Assembly: GCA_963749605.1 (NCBI GenBank) | Contig: CAVVNN010000003.1 | Location: forward strand, 135,533-199,532 | Source of the DNA: CAVVNN01 sp963749605 | GTDB taxonomy: Bacteria; Actinomycetota; Thermoleophilia; Solirubrobacterales; 70-9 | DNA: 64,000 nucleotides | Reading direction: 5' to 3' | Shown: positions 36,766-46,700 of the stretch, piece by piece | Layout of the letters: each line of letters starts with the position of its first letter | How positions within the stretch are numbered: position 1 is the stretch's first letter | Made by a program: the position numbers and the translations under genes | The notes under the pieces: generated by a model | Seen by the model: only the letters and a program-made list of their open reading frames with translations | What the model was told of the DNA's origin: nothing | The model's database searches: none

Positions 36766-38664
36766 GTGCCAAACGAAGCGTTCAACCGAGACGAGGGGGG
36801 CGGCAGGCCAAAGCGTCTGCGTTGCCGGTGCCGCCGCATCGCCTCTCTCACCTTGGCCGCCTGCCTCCTCGCTTTGCCCGCCCCTTTGGCTCATGCGACC
36901 GTTCACTTCGCCACACCGCAGATCCTCTCGCAGGCCGGGGCCTCCACGCCGGCGCTCGCGATCGACTCCCAGGACCGCATCAGCGTCGTCTGGAGCCTCT
37001 ACAACAACTTGGACCCGACTCTGCAGATCGCCAGGATCGCCGCCAACGGCTCGGCCGGCTCAGCCCACAGCATCACGCCGCACACCTCCGAACCGCAGGT
37101 GGCCGTGGATCCGAGCGGCGCCGCCACGATCGTGGGAGTTCAATACCCCTCTCCCCCCGACGGATCGTCGAAGATCCTGGCGATCCACGTCTCGGCCAAC
37201 GGAAGCACCGCAACGGTCCAGACCGTCTTCTCGAAAGCGGGCTGGTACAGCGCCGAACCGCAGGTCGCGGTCGACTCCCAGGGCCGCGCGACCGTCGTCT
37301 GGTCGAGCAGCCACCTCGCTGAAACGCGTGTCGAGTCGGTTCGCCTGGGGGCCGATGGCACGCCGGAATCCGTACAGACGCTCTCCGATGTCACCTACTT
37401 CGCGCAGGAGCCCCAGGTCGCCGTCGATTCCCAAGACCGCGCCACCGTGGTCTGGACCGGCGGCGACGGCTCCAACACCAGGATCCAGGCGGTGCGCATC
37501 GGCGCCGGCGGTGTCCCGGCCGAACGCCAGGCGCTCTCCGAAGCCGGTCAAGACGCTTTCGCTCCGAACTTGGCAATCGACTCCCAGGATCGCCCAACAG
37601 TCGCTTGGGGGATCGACATCGCCGGCGAAACCACGGTTCAGGCCGTCCGCGTCGGCGCCGATGAAACCCCCGAGCAGGTTCACACCGTGTCGGGGCCATT
37701 GGGGCGTGCGCCCGAACCCCACGTAGCCGTCGATTCCCAGGACCGCGCCTGGGTGCTCTGGTCGCGCCAGGAGGGCGCCCCCGAAGAATTCAGGTGGAGC
37801 GTCCAGGCGGCGCGGATCGACGCCGACGGCGCCCCCGGGGCAGTCCTCACCCTCTCGGGCCCCAACGCCAGCGACCCCGCCATCGCCGTCGACTCCCACG
37901 ACCGTGCCTGGGTGACCTGGCGCGATGAGACCGCACCCGGTCAGGGAATCTTGCGGGCGCTCCGCATTGCCGCTGACGGCACCCCGAGTCCGGTCCAAAC
38001 CCCCGACGTCTCCGCGTCGAACGCATACGGACCGGTTGCGGCGATCGACTCGCTTGACCGGCCGACCCTGGTTTGGAGCGGGCCCAACCGGGTGATGTCC
38101 ACCCGGGGCGAATTCACTCCGCCTGAGACCCGGATCGACTCCGAATCCGTCACCTGGCCGTCCATCACCTATGCGTTCTCCTCCCCCGACATCGGCGTCG
38201 ATGGCTTCGAATGCAGCCTCGACCACGCCCTCTTCGAACCTTGCCAATCGCCCAAGACCTACACCCCCACCCTCGATATCTTGCACGACTTCGAAGTACG
38301 TGCAACCGACGAAGACGGCGTCGACCCAACCCCGGCCGCCAACTCCATCATCTTCTTCCACCGGCCTGTCGAACCAAAACCTCCGCCCGACACGACGCCG
38401 CCCGACACCACGATCTCCAAGCGCGTGCTGAAGCGACGACCACCCATTTTCGTCTTCCACTTCCAGTCGACCGAGCCCGGCTCGACCTTCCGCTGCAAGC
38501 TCGACCGCCATCCCTTCGCCGCCTGCGCGTCTCCGAAGACCTACAAGCACCTGAAGCCGGGTCACCACACCTTCAAGGTCGTCGCCGTGGATGCTGCCGG
38601 AAACGTCGATCCCAGTCCGGCCGTCGCTCGGTTCCGAGTTCCGAAGCAAGCGAAGCACGGGTGA
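36766..38664 (+). CDS. Secreted repeat protein with SQDR-type propeller blades and Ig-like tail
   Basis: 632 residues from GTG 36766 (no strong RBS). Signal peptide LTLAACLLALPAPLAHA. About nine repeats of roughly 50 residues follow, each with AVDSQDRATVVWTG-like and IQAVRIGADGTPE-like parts, as in a bladed propeller. After about residue 460 two Ig-like units follow. The last one (PPDTTISKRVLKRRPPIFVF, STEPGSTFRCKLDRHPF) is nearly the same as the tail of the next gene. No enzyme motif. Likely surface-exposed. Confidence 0.75.
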   Translation: MPNEAFNRDEGGGRPKRLRCRCRRIASLTLAACLLALPAPLAHATVHFATPQILSQAGASTPALAIDSQDRISVVWSLYNNLDPTLQIARIAANGSAGSAHSITPHTSEPQVAVDPSGAATIVGVQYPSPPDGSSKILAIHVSANGSTATVQTVFSKAGWYSAEPQVAVDSQGRATVVWSSSHLAETRVESVRLGADGTPESVQTLSDVTYFAQEPQVAVDSQDRATVVWTGGDGSNTRIQAVRIGAGGVPAERQALSEAGQDAFAPNLAIDSQDRPTVAWGIDIAGETTVQAVRVGADETPEQVHTVSGPLGRAPEPHVAVDSQDRAWVLWSRQEGAPEEFRWSVQAARIDADGAPGAVLTLSGPNASDPAIAVDSHDRAWVTWRDETAPGQGILRALRIAADGTPSPVQTPDVSASNAYGPVAAIDSLDRPTLVWSGPNRVMSTRGEFTPPETRIDSESVTWPSITYAFSSPDIGVDGFECSLDHALFEPCQSPKTYTPTLDILHDFEVRATDEDGVDPTPAANSIIFFHRPVEPKPPPDTTPPDTTISKRVLKRRPPIFVFHFQSTEPGSTFRCKLDRHPFAACASPKTYKHLKPGHHTFKVVAVDAAGNVDPSPAVARFRVPKQAKHG

Positions 38665-38742
38665 AAGCATCGCCGAACGAGAATCCGATGAGAGAAACTG
38701 CGAGATAGTGCTGCGCATGGCTCCATCGAGATTGGCCGCACG

Positions 38743-40581
38743 ATGAAGCGTCTCGTCCCGACGCTCGCAATCGCCCTCGCCGCCCTCGCCGGCCTGCCCG
38801 TGGGCGCGCAGGCCGCCTTCGGCCTCAACAACTTCGACGTCACCTTCACCGCCGAAGACGGTTCTCCCTCCATGCAGGCGGGCTCTCATCCGTTCACGAT
38901 GACCACCTCGCTGGAAGCAAACTCCAGCAATGAAGAAACCGAAGGCCGGCTTCGGGAACTGTTCCTCGATTTGCCCCCGGGGCTGATCGCCAACGCCACC
39001 GCCGGCCCGCGCTGCTCGGAGGCGACATTCCTCGATCCCGGAGAAGAATGCCCGCTGAGCACCGTCGTCGGTACCTCTTCCAGCTCCTTCCTCGAACCAA
39101 GTCACTCGGAAAGCACATCCGTCTACAACCTCGCGCCGCCCGCAGGCGTGCCCTTGCGGCTCGGCTTCCGAGTTGGCGACGTCGCCGACGTCCTCGTCGA
39201 CGTCGGCATCAACCCCGACCCTCCCTACGACCCGATCGCGCTAGCGGGGGAATGGCCCGAAGCGGTCGATGTGTTCACCACCGAGGTCACCCTCTGGGGC
39301 GTTCCGGCCGATCCCCGCCACGACTCGCTGCGCGGCACCTGCCTGAACCCGGTCACCGGCGGCTCGAACGGCGATTGCCCGGTCAACGTCCCCCAGGTTC
39401 CCCTCCTTACCCTGCCCACCAGCTGCGTTGGCCCGGTGCCGACCGCCTACGAAGTCGACTCCTGGCAGAACCCGGGCGTGTTCGTCGGCGGCAGCGTCCT
39501 CACCCACGACAACGCCGAACCGCTGCCCAACCCCATGGGCTTCAGCAGCTGCGGCACACTGGCCTTCGAACCCTCCTTCAGCGCTCGGCCAACCACCGAA
39601 GCAGCCCAGAGCCCGAGTGGTTTCGAACTGGCCCTCGACGTTTCAGACGAAGGCCTCGCCAATCCCAAAGGCCTCGCCCAGTCCCAGATCCGCGACCTCG
39701 TCCTAGCCCTGCCCGACGGGATAACCGTCAACCCCGCAGCCGCCGAAGAACTCGAATCCTGCTCGGAAGCCGATCTGCAAGAGGAAACCCTCGAACCGGA
39801 ACCGGGAGAAGGCTGTCCCGAAGGCTCCAAGCTCGGCACGATCGAAGTCGAAACGCCGCTGCTAGAACAATCTCTCAGCGGCTCCATCTTTGTCGCCGAA
39901 CCCTATGAATCCAACCTCCCCGACCTCTACATCGTGATCAGGAACCACGAACTGGGGATCGTCATCAAGCAGATCGTCGAAATCGAACCAGACCCCGAAA
40001 CCGGTCAGCTGGTCGCATTTGCCGAAGAGCTCCCCCAGCTGCCGTTCAGCCACCTCCGCCTCCACCTCCGCGAGATCGAAGGCGCACCCTTGATCACCCC
40101 GCCGCTCTGCGCCTCCTACGACGGCCACGACGATGCCCACGAACCAATCTGGGCCGAACTCACCCCCTGGTCGGGCGGAGCGCCGACCGTCGCCGCCTCC
40201 AGCTTCGAAATCATCTCCGGTCCGAACGACGGCCCCTGTCCGACGGGCGGTAGCGAGCACATTGCGCCCCCACATGCGCCCGGCACGAGCCCACCCGACA
40301 CGACACCGCCCGACACCACGATCTCCAAGCGCGTGCTGAAGCGACGCCCACCGATCTTCGTCTTCCACTTCCAATCGACCGAGCCCGGCTCGACCTTCCG
40401 CTGCAAGCTCGACCGTCATCCGTTCGCCAGCTGCCCGTCCTCGAAGCGCTTCGGGCACCTCAAGCCAGGTCGCCACAAGCTCGAGGTCGCCGCCGTCGAC
40501 GCAGCCGCCAACAAAGACCCCACCCCGGCAGTCGCCCACTTCAAGTTCCCCACACCCCTACACAAGCACCGCAAACGTTGA
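38743..40581 (+). CDS. Secreted hypothetical surface protein with Ig-like tail
   Basis: 612 residues from ATG 38743. Signal peptide LAIALAALAGLPVGAQA. The long ectodomain has Cys-containing loops (AGPRCSEATFLDPGEECPL, LPTSCVGPVPTAYEVD, LESCSEADLQEET) and two copies of a 'PPGLIANATA/LPDGITVNPAA'-type unit, a pattern I associate with Solirubrobacterales cell-surface proteins. The last 90 residues are the same PPDTTISKRVLKRRPP cassette as in the preceding gene, then a basic HKHRKR end. Function unknown. Confidence 0.75.
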   Translation: MKRLVPTLAIALAALAGLPVGAQAAFGLNNFDVTFTAEDGSPSMQAGSHPFTMTTSLEANSSNEETEGRLRELFLDLPPGLIANATAGPRCSEATFLDPGEECPLSTVVGTSSSSFLEPSHSESTSVYNLAPPAGVPLRLGFRVGDVADVLVDVGINPDPPYDPIALAGEWPEAVDVFTTEVTLWGVPADPRHDSLRGTCLNPVTGGSNGDCPVNVPQVPLLTLPTSCVGPVPTAYEVDSWQNPGVFVGGSVLTHDNAEPLPNPMGFSSCGTLAFEPSFSARPTTEAAQSPSGFELALDVSDEGLANPKGLAQSQIRDLVLALPDGITVNPAAAEELESCSEADLQEETLEPEPGEGCPEGSKLGTIEVETPLLEQSLSGSIFVAEPYESNLPDLYIVIRNHELGIVIKQIVEIEPDPETGQLVAFAEELPQLPFSHLRLHLREIEGAPLITPPLCASYDGHDDAHEPIWAELTPWSGGAPTVAASSFEIISGPNDGPCPTGGSEHIAPPHAPGTSPPDTTPPDTTISKRVLKRRPPIFVFHFQSTEPGSTFRCKLDRHPFASCPSSKRFGHLKPGRHKLEVAAVDAAANKDPTPAVAHFKFPTPLHKHRKR

Positions 40582-40589
40582 GCCGCCCG

Positions 40590-41723
40590 ATGCGACTTCG
40601 TAGCCGGCCCGCTGCGCGCACAATCACGATTCCCGCGATGCGTCGCACGGTCGCCCTGGCGGTGATTGCGCTGTTGAGCCTCCTGATCGCGACCACCGCC
40701 ATCGCCACCGTACCCCCGGGTCCGCGGTTGGCATTCGTCAGGTGGCGGGACCGCCCGGCCGCCATGGAGCTGGTCTCCATGAGTCCGAGCGGATCAGAAC
40801 AGCAGCGCCTCGCCGGCGGCGGGAACCGCGCCCGCCCCCTGCCCTACCTGCTAGCGGCTCCCGCCTGGTCGCCCGACGGCAACCTGATCGCGTTCGCGGG
40901 CATAACGCGCTCGCCCGGCGCCGAAGCCCCGGCGACAGTCGAGATATTCGTCGCCGCCTCCGACGGCAGCGGCCTGCGCGCCGTGCCCGGCACGGTTGAC
41001 GGCTACGGTCCGATCTTCTCCCCCGACGGCAACTCGATCGCCTTCGCGCGGATTCGACGCAGCAAATCCCCAAGCACGGTGACCACCGAGACCAGGCCTC
41101 GTCGCTACATGAGCGTCGCCGTCTGGATGGTGGGCCTCGACGGCGCCAATCTGCGCCAGCTCACACGGTGGCGCAACGGACTCGAAAGCTTTCCCTCCTC
41201 GTTCGCGCCCGACGGCTCGCTGCTGGCGCTGTCGCGACGAGACCGCCGGCGCTCTGGCTCCGAAGCCGTGGCCCTTCACCTGGACGGAGGCGGGTCGACC
41301 CTGCTCGCCCGCAAGGCGGTCGACCCAACGTACTCTCCCGATGGCTCCAAGATCGCGCTTGTTCGCGATTACGTGCGCCGCGCGGTAGGCGGCTCACATC
41401 TCAAGACGACAGGCCATCAGACCACGACCGACCTCGTCGTGATGAACGCCAACGGCTCGGGATCGATTCGATTGACGCGCACCCCCGCAAAGATCGAGGC
41501 ATCGCCGAGCTGGGACCCCTCCGGCCAGCGCCTCGCCTACACGCAACTCGACGGCAACGCCGAATTCGCCAACTTCGGCTTCGGCGACGCTCTGATGGAG
41601 ATCAACGCCGACGGAAGCTGCCGAACCAGGATCCTCTCCAACCGCCGCTCTTCGCTCTTCGGCGCCGTCTGGCAACCGGGCCCCGGCCGCGAAGCGGGCC
41701 GGATCGAGTGTGACCGCCGATGA
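40590..41723 (+). CDS. Secreted TolB-like (PD40) beta-propeller protein
   Basis: About 377 residues from ATG 40590; an ATG at 40638 just before the hydrophobic segment is an alternative. Signal peptide TVALAVIALLSLLIATTAIA. PD40/TolB blades: APAWSPDGNLIAFAG, GPIFSPDGNSIAFARI, SSFAPDGSLLALSR, DPTYSPDGSKIALVRD and SPSWDPSGQRLAYTQ. Such propellers are periplasmic or extracellular binding platforms. Here there is no adjoining peptidase, so it is a stand-alone propeller. Its stop overlaps the next start (ATGA). Confidence 0.78.
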   Translation: MRLRSRPAARTITIPAMRRTVALAVIALLSLLIATTAIATVPPGPRLAFVRWRDRPAAMELVSMSPSGSEQQRLAGGGNRARPLPYLLAAPAWSPDGNLIAFAGITRSPGAEAPATVEIFVAASDGSGLRAVPGTVDGYGPIFSPDGNSIAFARIRRSKSPSTVTTETRPRRYMSVAVWMVGLDGANLRQLTRWRNGLESFPSSFAPDGSLLALSRRDRRRSGSEAVALHLDGGGSTLLARKAVDPTYSPDGSKIALVRDYVRRAVGGSHLKTTGHQTTTDLVVMNANGSGSIRLTRTPAKIEASPSWDPSGQRLAYTQLDGNAEFANFGFGDALMEINADGSCRTRILSNRRSSLFGAVWQPGPGREAGRIECDRR

Positions 41724-42084
41724 GGGCCACCGCGCTCGCACCGCTGTCGATCCTTGCGCCGATGCTCTTCTCGCCGCCCGCCTCCGCTCCCGTCCTCGCC
41801 GCCGCCCAGTCAACGATCAAAGTCCGATTGGGGATCGACAAGAAGAGCGTCCGGATTGGTGGAACAGTACGCGTTCGAATCGAGAACCTCGGTACCCAGG
41901 ATGTCGCCTATGGAGATCAGTTCGAGTTGGCACGCTTCAACGAAGGCGCGTGGGCGAAGCTGCCAAGCCATCCCGTTTTCGCCCCTCGATTCACTGTGCG
42001 GGGGGAAACGGCGGAGCCTGGCAGAGAATCCATATTCCGCTCCCGCGCACGAATCCGCGCAAGACTTACCCACTAATGGATTGA
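41720..42084 (+). pseudogene. Small exported Ig-like protein, frameshifted near the end
   Basis: Starts at ATG 41720, overlapping the previous TGA. A signal peptide (LSILAPMLFSPPASAPVLAA) is followed by an Ig-like fold of a common actinobacterial type (GGTVRVRIENLGTQDVAYG, LARFNEGAWAKLP). In homologous proteins the domain goes on 'GETxPWQRIxIP'. That sequence is present (WQRIHIPLPRTNPRKTYP) but in another frame from 42019, so one base is missing at about 42018. In the unshifted frame translation ends at 42076; in the restored frame it ends at 42084. Confidence 0.5.
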
Positions 42085-42127
42085 CTCTGTACGTGCCCCC
42101 AATTAGTGTCATCTCGGAGGCTCCACC

Positions 42128-43231
42128 TTGCCCAGTCGATGCGCGTTCTTCGCACGCTCCTTATGCTTTGCTCTCGCGCTCTGCTTTGCTCTCGCGCTCG
42201 CGCCAACTCCCGCCTCGGCCGCCTCCCCACCGATCTCGATCCTTGGCTCAACTCCGATCAAGGTGTCGGGTGAACACGGCAACGACACCGCCAAGACCTT
42301 CCTCACGGTTCTGAGTTCGGGCGCCAAACCGGCCAAGATCGCGATCCACTTCCAGGCGAGCAGCTCGGAACGAATCAGCGTCGAAAAGTGGTTCCCGAAG
42401 CGAATCCCCGCAGGTGAAGCCAAGCGGGTCGAAGTCGTCCTCTCCGGGCTGACCGACCTCGAAGAAGCCGCAACCGGCCAGTTGGTGGTCAGTGGCGGAG
42501 CCACGCCGGTGGCCCAGTCGATCGAAGTCGACCCGCCCGAACCCGACACGCTGTGGGCCCTGGCACTGTTGTTGGGTTCGCTGCTCTTCGCCGCGGCGCT
42601 CGGCATCAGGGTTGCCAGCAAGTCCGCCGACCACTCGGCTCTCTACAACCCGGCCCCCGGGCCGAAATGGAACTTCACCAGTTGGGCGACGACCCTGACC
42701 ACCGCCGCCGCGGTCTTCGGGACCGTGCTCAATCAGACGACCTTTCCGACCTTTCCGGACTTGATCAGCAAGACCGAACTCTCCAACCTCAACATTTTCT
42801 TCGGCATCGTCGTCCTTCTCGGCCCCTTCCTCTTCGAAGCCCTGCGGCGGAAGAGACTTTCCAAAGAGGACATCGAAACCGCATCCGTGGGGACCAACCT
42901 CACGCTGCTGATCTCCTGCTCGGTAACGCTCTGGGCGGTCCTCGGCCAGCTGGGGGCTTTCGGCCTGTTGGGCTGGGAACTCCTGGGCGGGCACGCAGCG
43001 GCGATCGTCGCCGCCGCGGCCGTGGTGCTGATCGGCCTGCTGGCGATGCGCTACTTCGTCCTCACCACCACCGAAATGGTGACCAAAGACTGGGTGAAGG
43101 AGGCGAAGAAAAAAGCGAAGCCCGCGAGCCACACGAAACGCAGGCTCAACGTGAAAGACGCCGAGACGATCACCATCGAGACCGTTGAGCCAGCGGTAGA
43201 GGCGCCGCTGCCCTCCTGGTCGCTGCTATAG
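42128..43231 (+). CDS. Signal-peptide membrane protein with Ig-like ectodomain
   Basis: 367 residues from TTG 42128 with GGAGG 7 nt upstream. The signal peptide contains CFALALCFALALAP. The Ig-like ectodomain (ERISVEKWFPKRIPAGEAKR, EAATGQLVVSGGATPVAQS) is followed by helix LWALALLLGSLLFAAALGI, a cytoplasmic block KWNFTSWATTLTTAAAVFG, then about four more helices and a basic tail (KKKAKPASHTKRRLN). Same architecture and W-x-F...WAT block as the gene at 15561-16724. Function unknown; it probably senses or scaffolds something at the envelope. Confidence 0.75.
   Translation: MPSRCAFFARSLCFALALCFALALAPTPASAASPPISILGSTPIKVSGEHGNDTAKTFLTVLSSGAKPAKIAIHFQASSSERISVEKWFPKRIPAGEAKRVEVVLSGLTDLEEAATGQLVVSGGATPVAQSIEVDPPEPDTLWALALLLGSLLFAAALGIRVASKSADHSALYNPAPGPKWNFTSWATTLTTAAAVFGTVLNQTTFPTFPDLISKTELSNLNIFFGIVVLLGPFLFEALRRKRLSKEDIETASVGTNLTLLISCSVTLWAVLGQLGAFGLLGWELLGGHAAAIVAAAAVVLIGLLAMRYFVLTTTEMVTKDWVKEAKKKAKPASHTKRRLNVKDAETITIETVEPAVEAPLPSWSLL
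42164..42199 (+). repeat. Perfect tandem 18-bp repeat in a signal peptide
   Basis: TGCTTTGCTCTCGCGCTC occurs twice in direct succession and encodes CFALAL twice, lengthening the hydrophobic core in frame. Confidence 0.85.
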
Positions 43232-43266
43232 GACGAAGCGAACATCCCAATTGAGATGACGCCGGT

Positions 43267-43286
43267 AGACGACAAAGAAGTCGTCT
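43267..43286 (+). terminator. Hairpin after the membrane-protein gene
   Basis: AGACGAC-AAAGAA-GTCGTCT, a 7-bp perfect stem 36 nt past the stop. There is no long T-tract, so factor-independent termination is uncertain. Confidence 0.35.
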
Positions 43287-43430
43287 TCAGGTTGGGACAC
43301 GCCAAGGTCGATGCCGCACTGATCCAGCCGTGGGCGCGCGACGCGAAGCTCGACTGTCGACCGCCGCCGAGGGTAGAGGAACCGCCAAAACGGAAAGTTG
43401 GTGTCGCAGCTACCGCCGCGACCCCACACA

Positions 43431-43639
43431 CGCGCCCTGCGGGCGCGGGAAACACCCGGTGGGTTGGGGTTGGGGTGTCTGACCGACGTCAGACCTCATG
43501 CAGCTCGCCACTGCGACGCAAACCTTAAGCCTTGAGCCGAATCCACCTGGATCCACGCACCGTCCGCACGAGCTGCCTGACCTCGGAGAGACCCAGGCTC
43601 GGGTCTCCCTGGGCCGCTTCGCGACCCCAACCCCAACCC
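43431..43639 (+). other. Array of inverted repeats before the relaxase gene, candidate oriT
   Basis: In a non-coding stretch of nearly 490 bp, four perfect inverted repeats crowd together: CGCGCCC-TGC-GGGCGCG (43431-43447); the long pair GGGTTGGGGTTGGGGT (43461-43476) with ACCCCAACCCCAACCC (43624-43639); and, inside it, GTCTGAC-CGAC-GTCAGAC (43477-43494) and GAGACCC-AGGCTC-GGGTCTC (43588-43607). MobF relaxases bind a hairpin next to nic, and their oriT often adjoins the relaxase gene, so an origin of transfer is the favoured reading. A structured RNA is the alternative. The nic site was not identified. Confidence 0.45.
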
Positions 43640-43718
43640 CCGACACATTATGCATCCGGAGGATGGCTCCCTAAACCAAGCGGAACTCTGGACTCTCCCC
43701 GCCGACATATCTGCCGCG

Positions 43719-46700
43719 ATGGTCGGCGTCACCAAGATCCAACGCGGCAACGCCAACTACTGGCTGAACGCCGTCGCCGAAGGAGGCGACGACTACTACA
43801 CCAAGCCCGGCGAGGTGCCGGGGGAGTGGGTCGGCGAGCTCGCTGCCGAGATGGGCCTTGAAGGCCAGGTCGACGCCGAGGCCTACGCGGCGATCCTCGA
43901 GGGCCGCGACCCGATCAGCGGCGGCCAGCTCCTCACCCGTCCCGCCACCAAGGTCTACGAACGCCCAGACGGCAGCCAGCGCCGTGCCGAGCCGGTACTG
44001 GGCTACGACGTCCGCTTCTCCGCCCCAAAGTCGGTCTCCCTCCTCTACGCCCTTGGCGACGAGCAGATCCGCACCCGCCTGCTGGCGGTCTATGACGAGG
44101 CGGTGCGCCAGGGACTCGCCCATCTCGAATCCCAGGCTTGCCTGGTGGCGCGCGGCGACGGCGGCGCCCGCATCGAGCGCGGTGAGGGCTTTGTCGCGAT
44201 GGCCTTCCGCCACCGCATGAGCCGCGCCGGGGACCCTGCTCTCCACACCCACGTTCTGGTCTCCAACATGACCCGTGCCGTCACCGACGGCAAATGGCTC
44301 ACCTTGGCCAGCCCGCGCGGGCGCTCGCCCCTTTGGACCCACGGCAAGTCGGCCGGCGTTGTCTTCCAAGCGGCGCTTCGCGCCGGCATCCTGCGCGAGT
44401 TCGGCATGGAGTTCGTGGCGGTACGCCATGGCTACGCGGACCTGCGCGGCTTCTCGCGCGAGGCGATCGAGGCCTTCAGCACCCGCTCGCGAGAGATCGG
44501 CCAATGGTTGGAGCAACACGGGGTCTCCAGCGTCGCCGCCGCGCAGACCGCCGCTTACCGAACCCGCGATGCCAAGGACTATGGCGTCGACGCCGACAAG
44601 CGCAGGGATGAGTGGGTAGAGCAGGCCGAGGCCTACGGGCTGACGCCGGCGGGGATGCGCGAGATGACCGAGGCGTCCCGCAGCCGCGAGCCGCGGGCGG
44701 TGAGCGACGCCGACCTCGACGTCGCTCTGGCGCAGCTCGAAGCAACCACCTCCCACTTCGACCGCCGTGCGCTGCTGTGGGCGGTGGCCGATCAGCTGCC
44801 CGAGGGTGCGGATGTGGGAACTCTCGACGCTGCGGTCGACCGGCTCCTCGCAACCGAGAAGGTGATCTGCGTGCACGAGTCCCGCGACCTCCTCGACCAG
44901 GCGCACTTCACGACGCCGAGGCTGGCGGAGCTGGAGCGACGCTTCATCGACGGCGCCCTCGCCAGCGCCGACGCAAACGTGGGCAACGTCGCAAGGCCGG
45001 CGGTCGAAGCCGTGCTGGAGCGCCACTCCTACCTGGGAGAGGACCAGCGCGAGATGGTTCTGCGCCTCACTACGACCGGAGAGCAGGTGGTGCCGGTCGC
45101 CGCCTGGCCGGGGACGGGGAAGACGACGGCGCTGGCGGCTGCGAGGGAGGCCTGGGAGGGGGCGGGGCACTCGGTGATCGGGGTCGCCACCGCGCGCACC
45201 GCCTCAGGCGAGCTGGCAGACGCCGGCGTTCCGGCCACCTCGATCGCCTCCCTGCTCCACCGCACTCAGGAGTGGCGGGCGCACGGGATGGGACTCCAAC
45301 GCGGCACCGTGATCGTCGTCGATGAGGCCAATACGACCTCTACCCCGGACCTCGAGGCGCTCCGTCAGCTGGCAGTTCAGTGCGAGGGCAAGCTGGTCGT
45401 GATCGGCGATCCCCGCCAGATCGGCGCGGTCGGTCCCGGCGGCGCCTACGGCCACCTGACCCGGGTGATGGAGCCCTCGACGCTAGAGGTGATCCGCCGC
45501 CAGCACCGCGAGCCCGACCGCAGGGTCATCGCCCTGGTCCACGAAGGGCGCGGATCGGAGGCGCTCGACCTGCTTCGCACCCAGGGGCGACTGATCGTCG
45601 GCGACGACCTGTGCAGCACTCTTGACGGGTTGCTGGTGGACTGGCACCGCGACTTCGCCACCGGCGCCGACGTGGTGATGATCGCCCGCCGCAACCGCGA
45701 CGTCGATTACCTGAACGATCGGGCCCGCGAGCTGCGCTCGGCCGAGGGAATGCTCGGCGAAGCCGAGGTGCTGGTGGGGGAGAGGCCCTTCGCCGCAGGG
45801 GACCGGGTGCAGACCCGAGTCAACGCGCCGAGAATCGACAACCGCGAGCGCTGGGACGTGATCGCCGTCGACGCCGCCGCGCGGACGGTCGAGCTTCAGC
45901 GGGTTGAGGGCGATCAGCGCCAGATCGTACTCGGGCCCGGCTACCTCGATCGCCGCACCCCAGACGGCGACCCCGCGCTTCAGTACGCCTACGCCCTGAC
46001 CAAGTTCGGCGCCGAGTCGAAGACCTTCGACCGCGCCTATCCGCTGCTCGACGCCGGGGCGAGCCTTGAGGAGGAGCTGGTCGCCCTCAGCCGCGGGCGG
46101 GAGCTGGCAAACGTCTATGCCGTCGCCTCCACCGAGCTGCTCGACCCCGACCTGGGGCCGGCCCGGCGCGAGGTCTCCGACGAGCTGCACGACATCCGTG
46201 CCGCGATCGAGCGCGAGGGCGGCGACTACCCGGCGGCTGAGGTCGGCCTGCGGCGTCAGATCGAGGCGCTCTCAGACGTCGAGCTGGCGCAGCGGCGAGT
46301 GGAGCTGACGGTCCCAGCTACCCCGGTCGATCCCGCAGAGCGGCGCCATGAGCGGTTGCGCCGGGAGATCGACCGCGCCGAGGAGGCGCTGGAGCGGATG
46401 CGCGCCGAGCGCGAAGCGCTGCAGCAGATGCGCAAGCCGCCCGCCCACGAGCTGAGCCGGGTGACGGCCGCGGAGGCGACCACGGCAGAGAGCCTGCAGC
46501 GCCTGCGCTCAGCGCTCGGTGAGCTCCCCGAGCCCGCGCCGCGGGCGCAGCTGCGCCAGGCCGATCCCGCCCACCGCCTGGAGGCGGCCCTGATCGACCG
46601 GCGCATCGAGCAGCTGGCGAGCCGCGCTGTCGCCGCCGCCCGCCTCGACCGCTCCGACGTCATCTACAAGGCCCTCGGCCCCTATCCCAGCGATCCGGCC

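Noticed and set aside
37060..39105. 680-codon minus-strand frame across two surface genes
   Set aside because: It crosses the boundary between two well-supported plus-strand genes and lacks any motif.
43461..43476. G-quadruplex as the main explanation of the GGGTT repeat
   Set aside because: There are only three G-tracts of three or more, and a perfectly complementary partner lies 150 bp away, so pairing explains it better.
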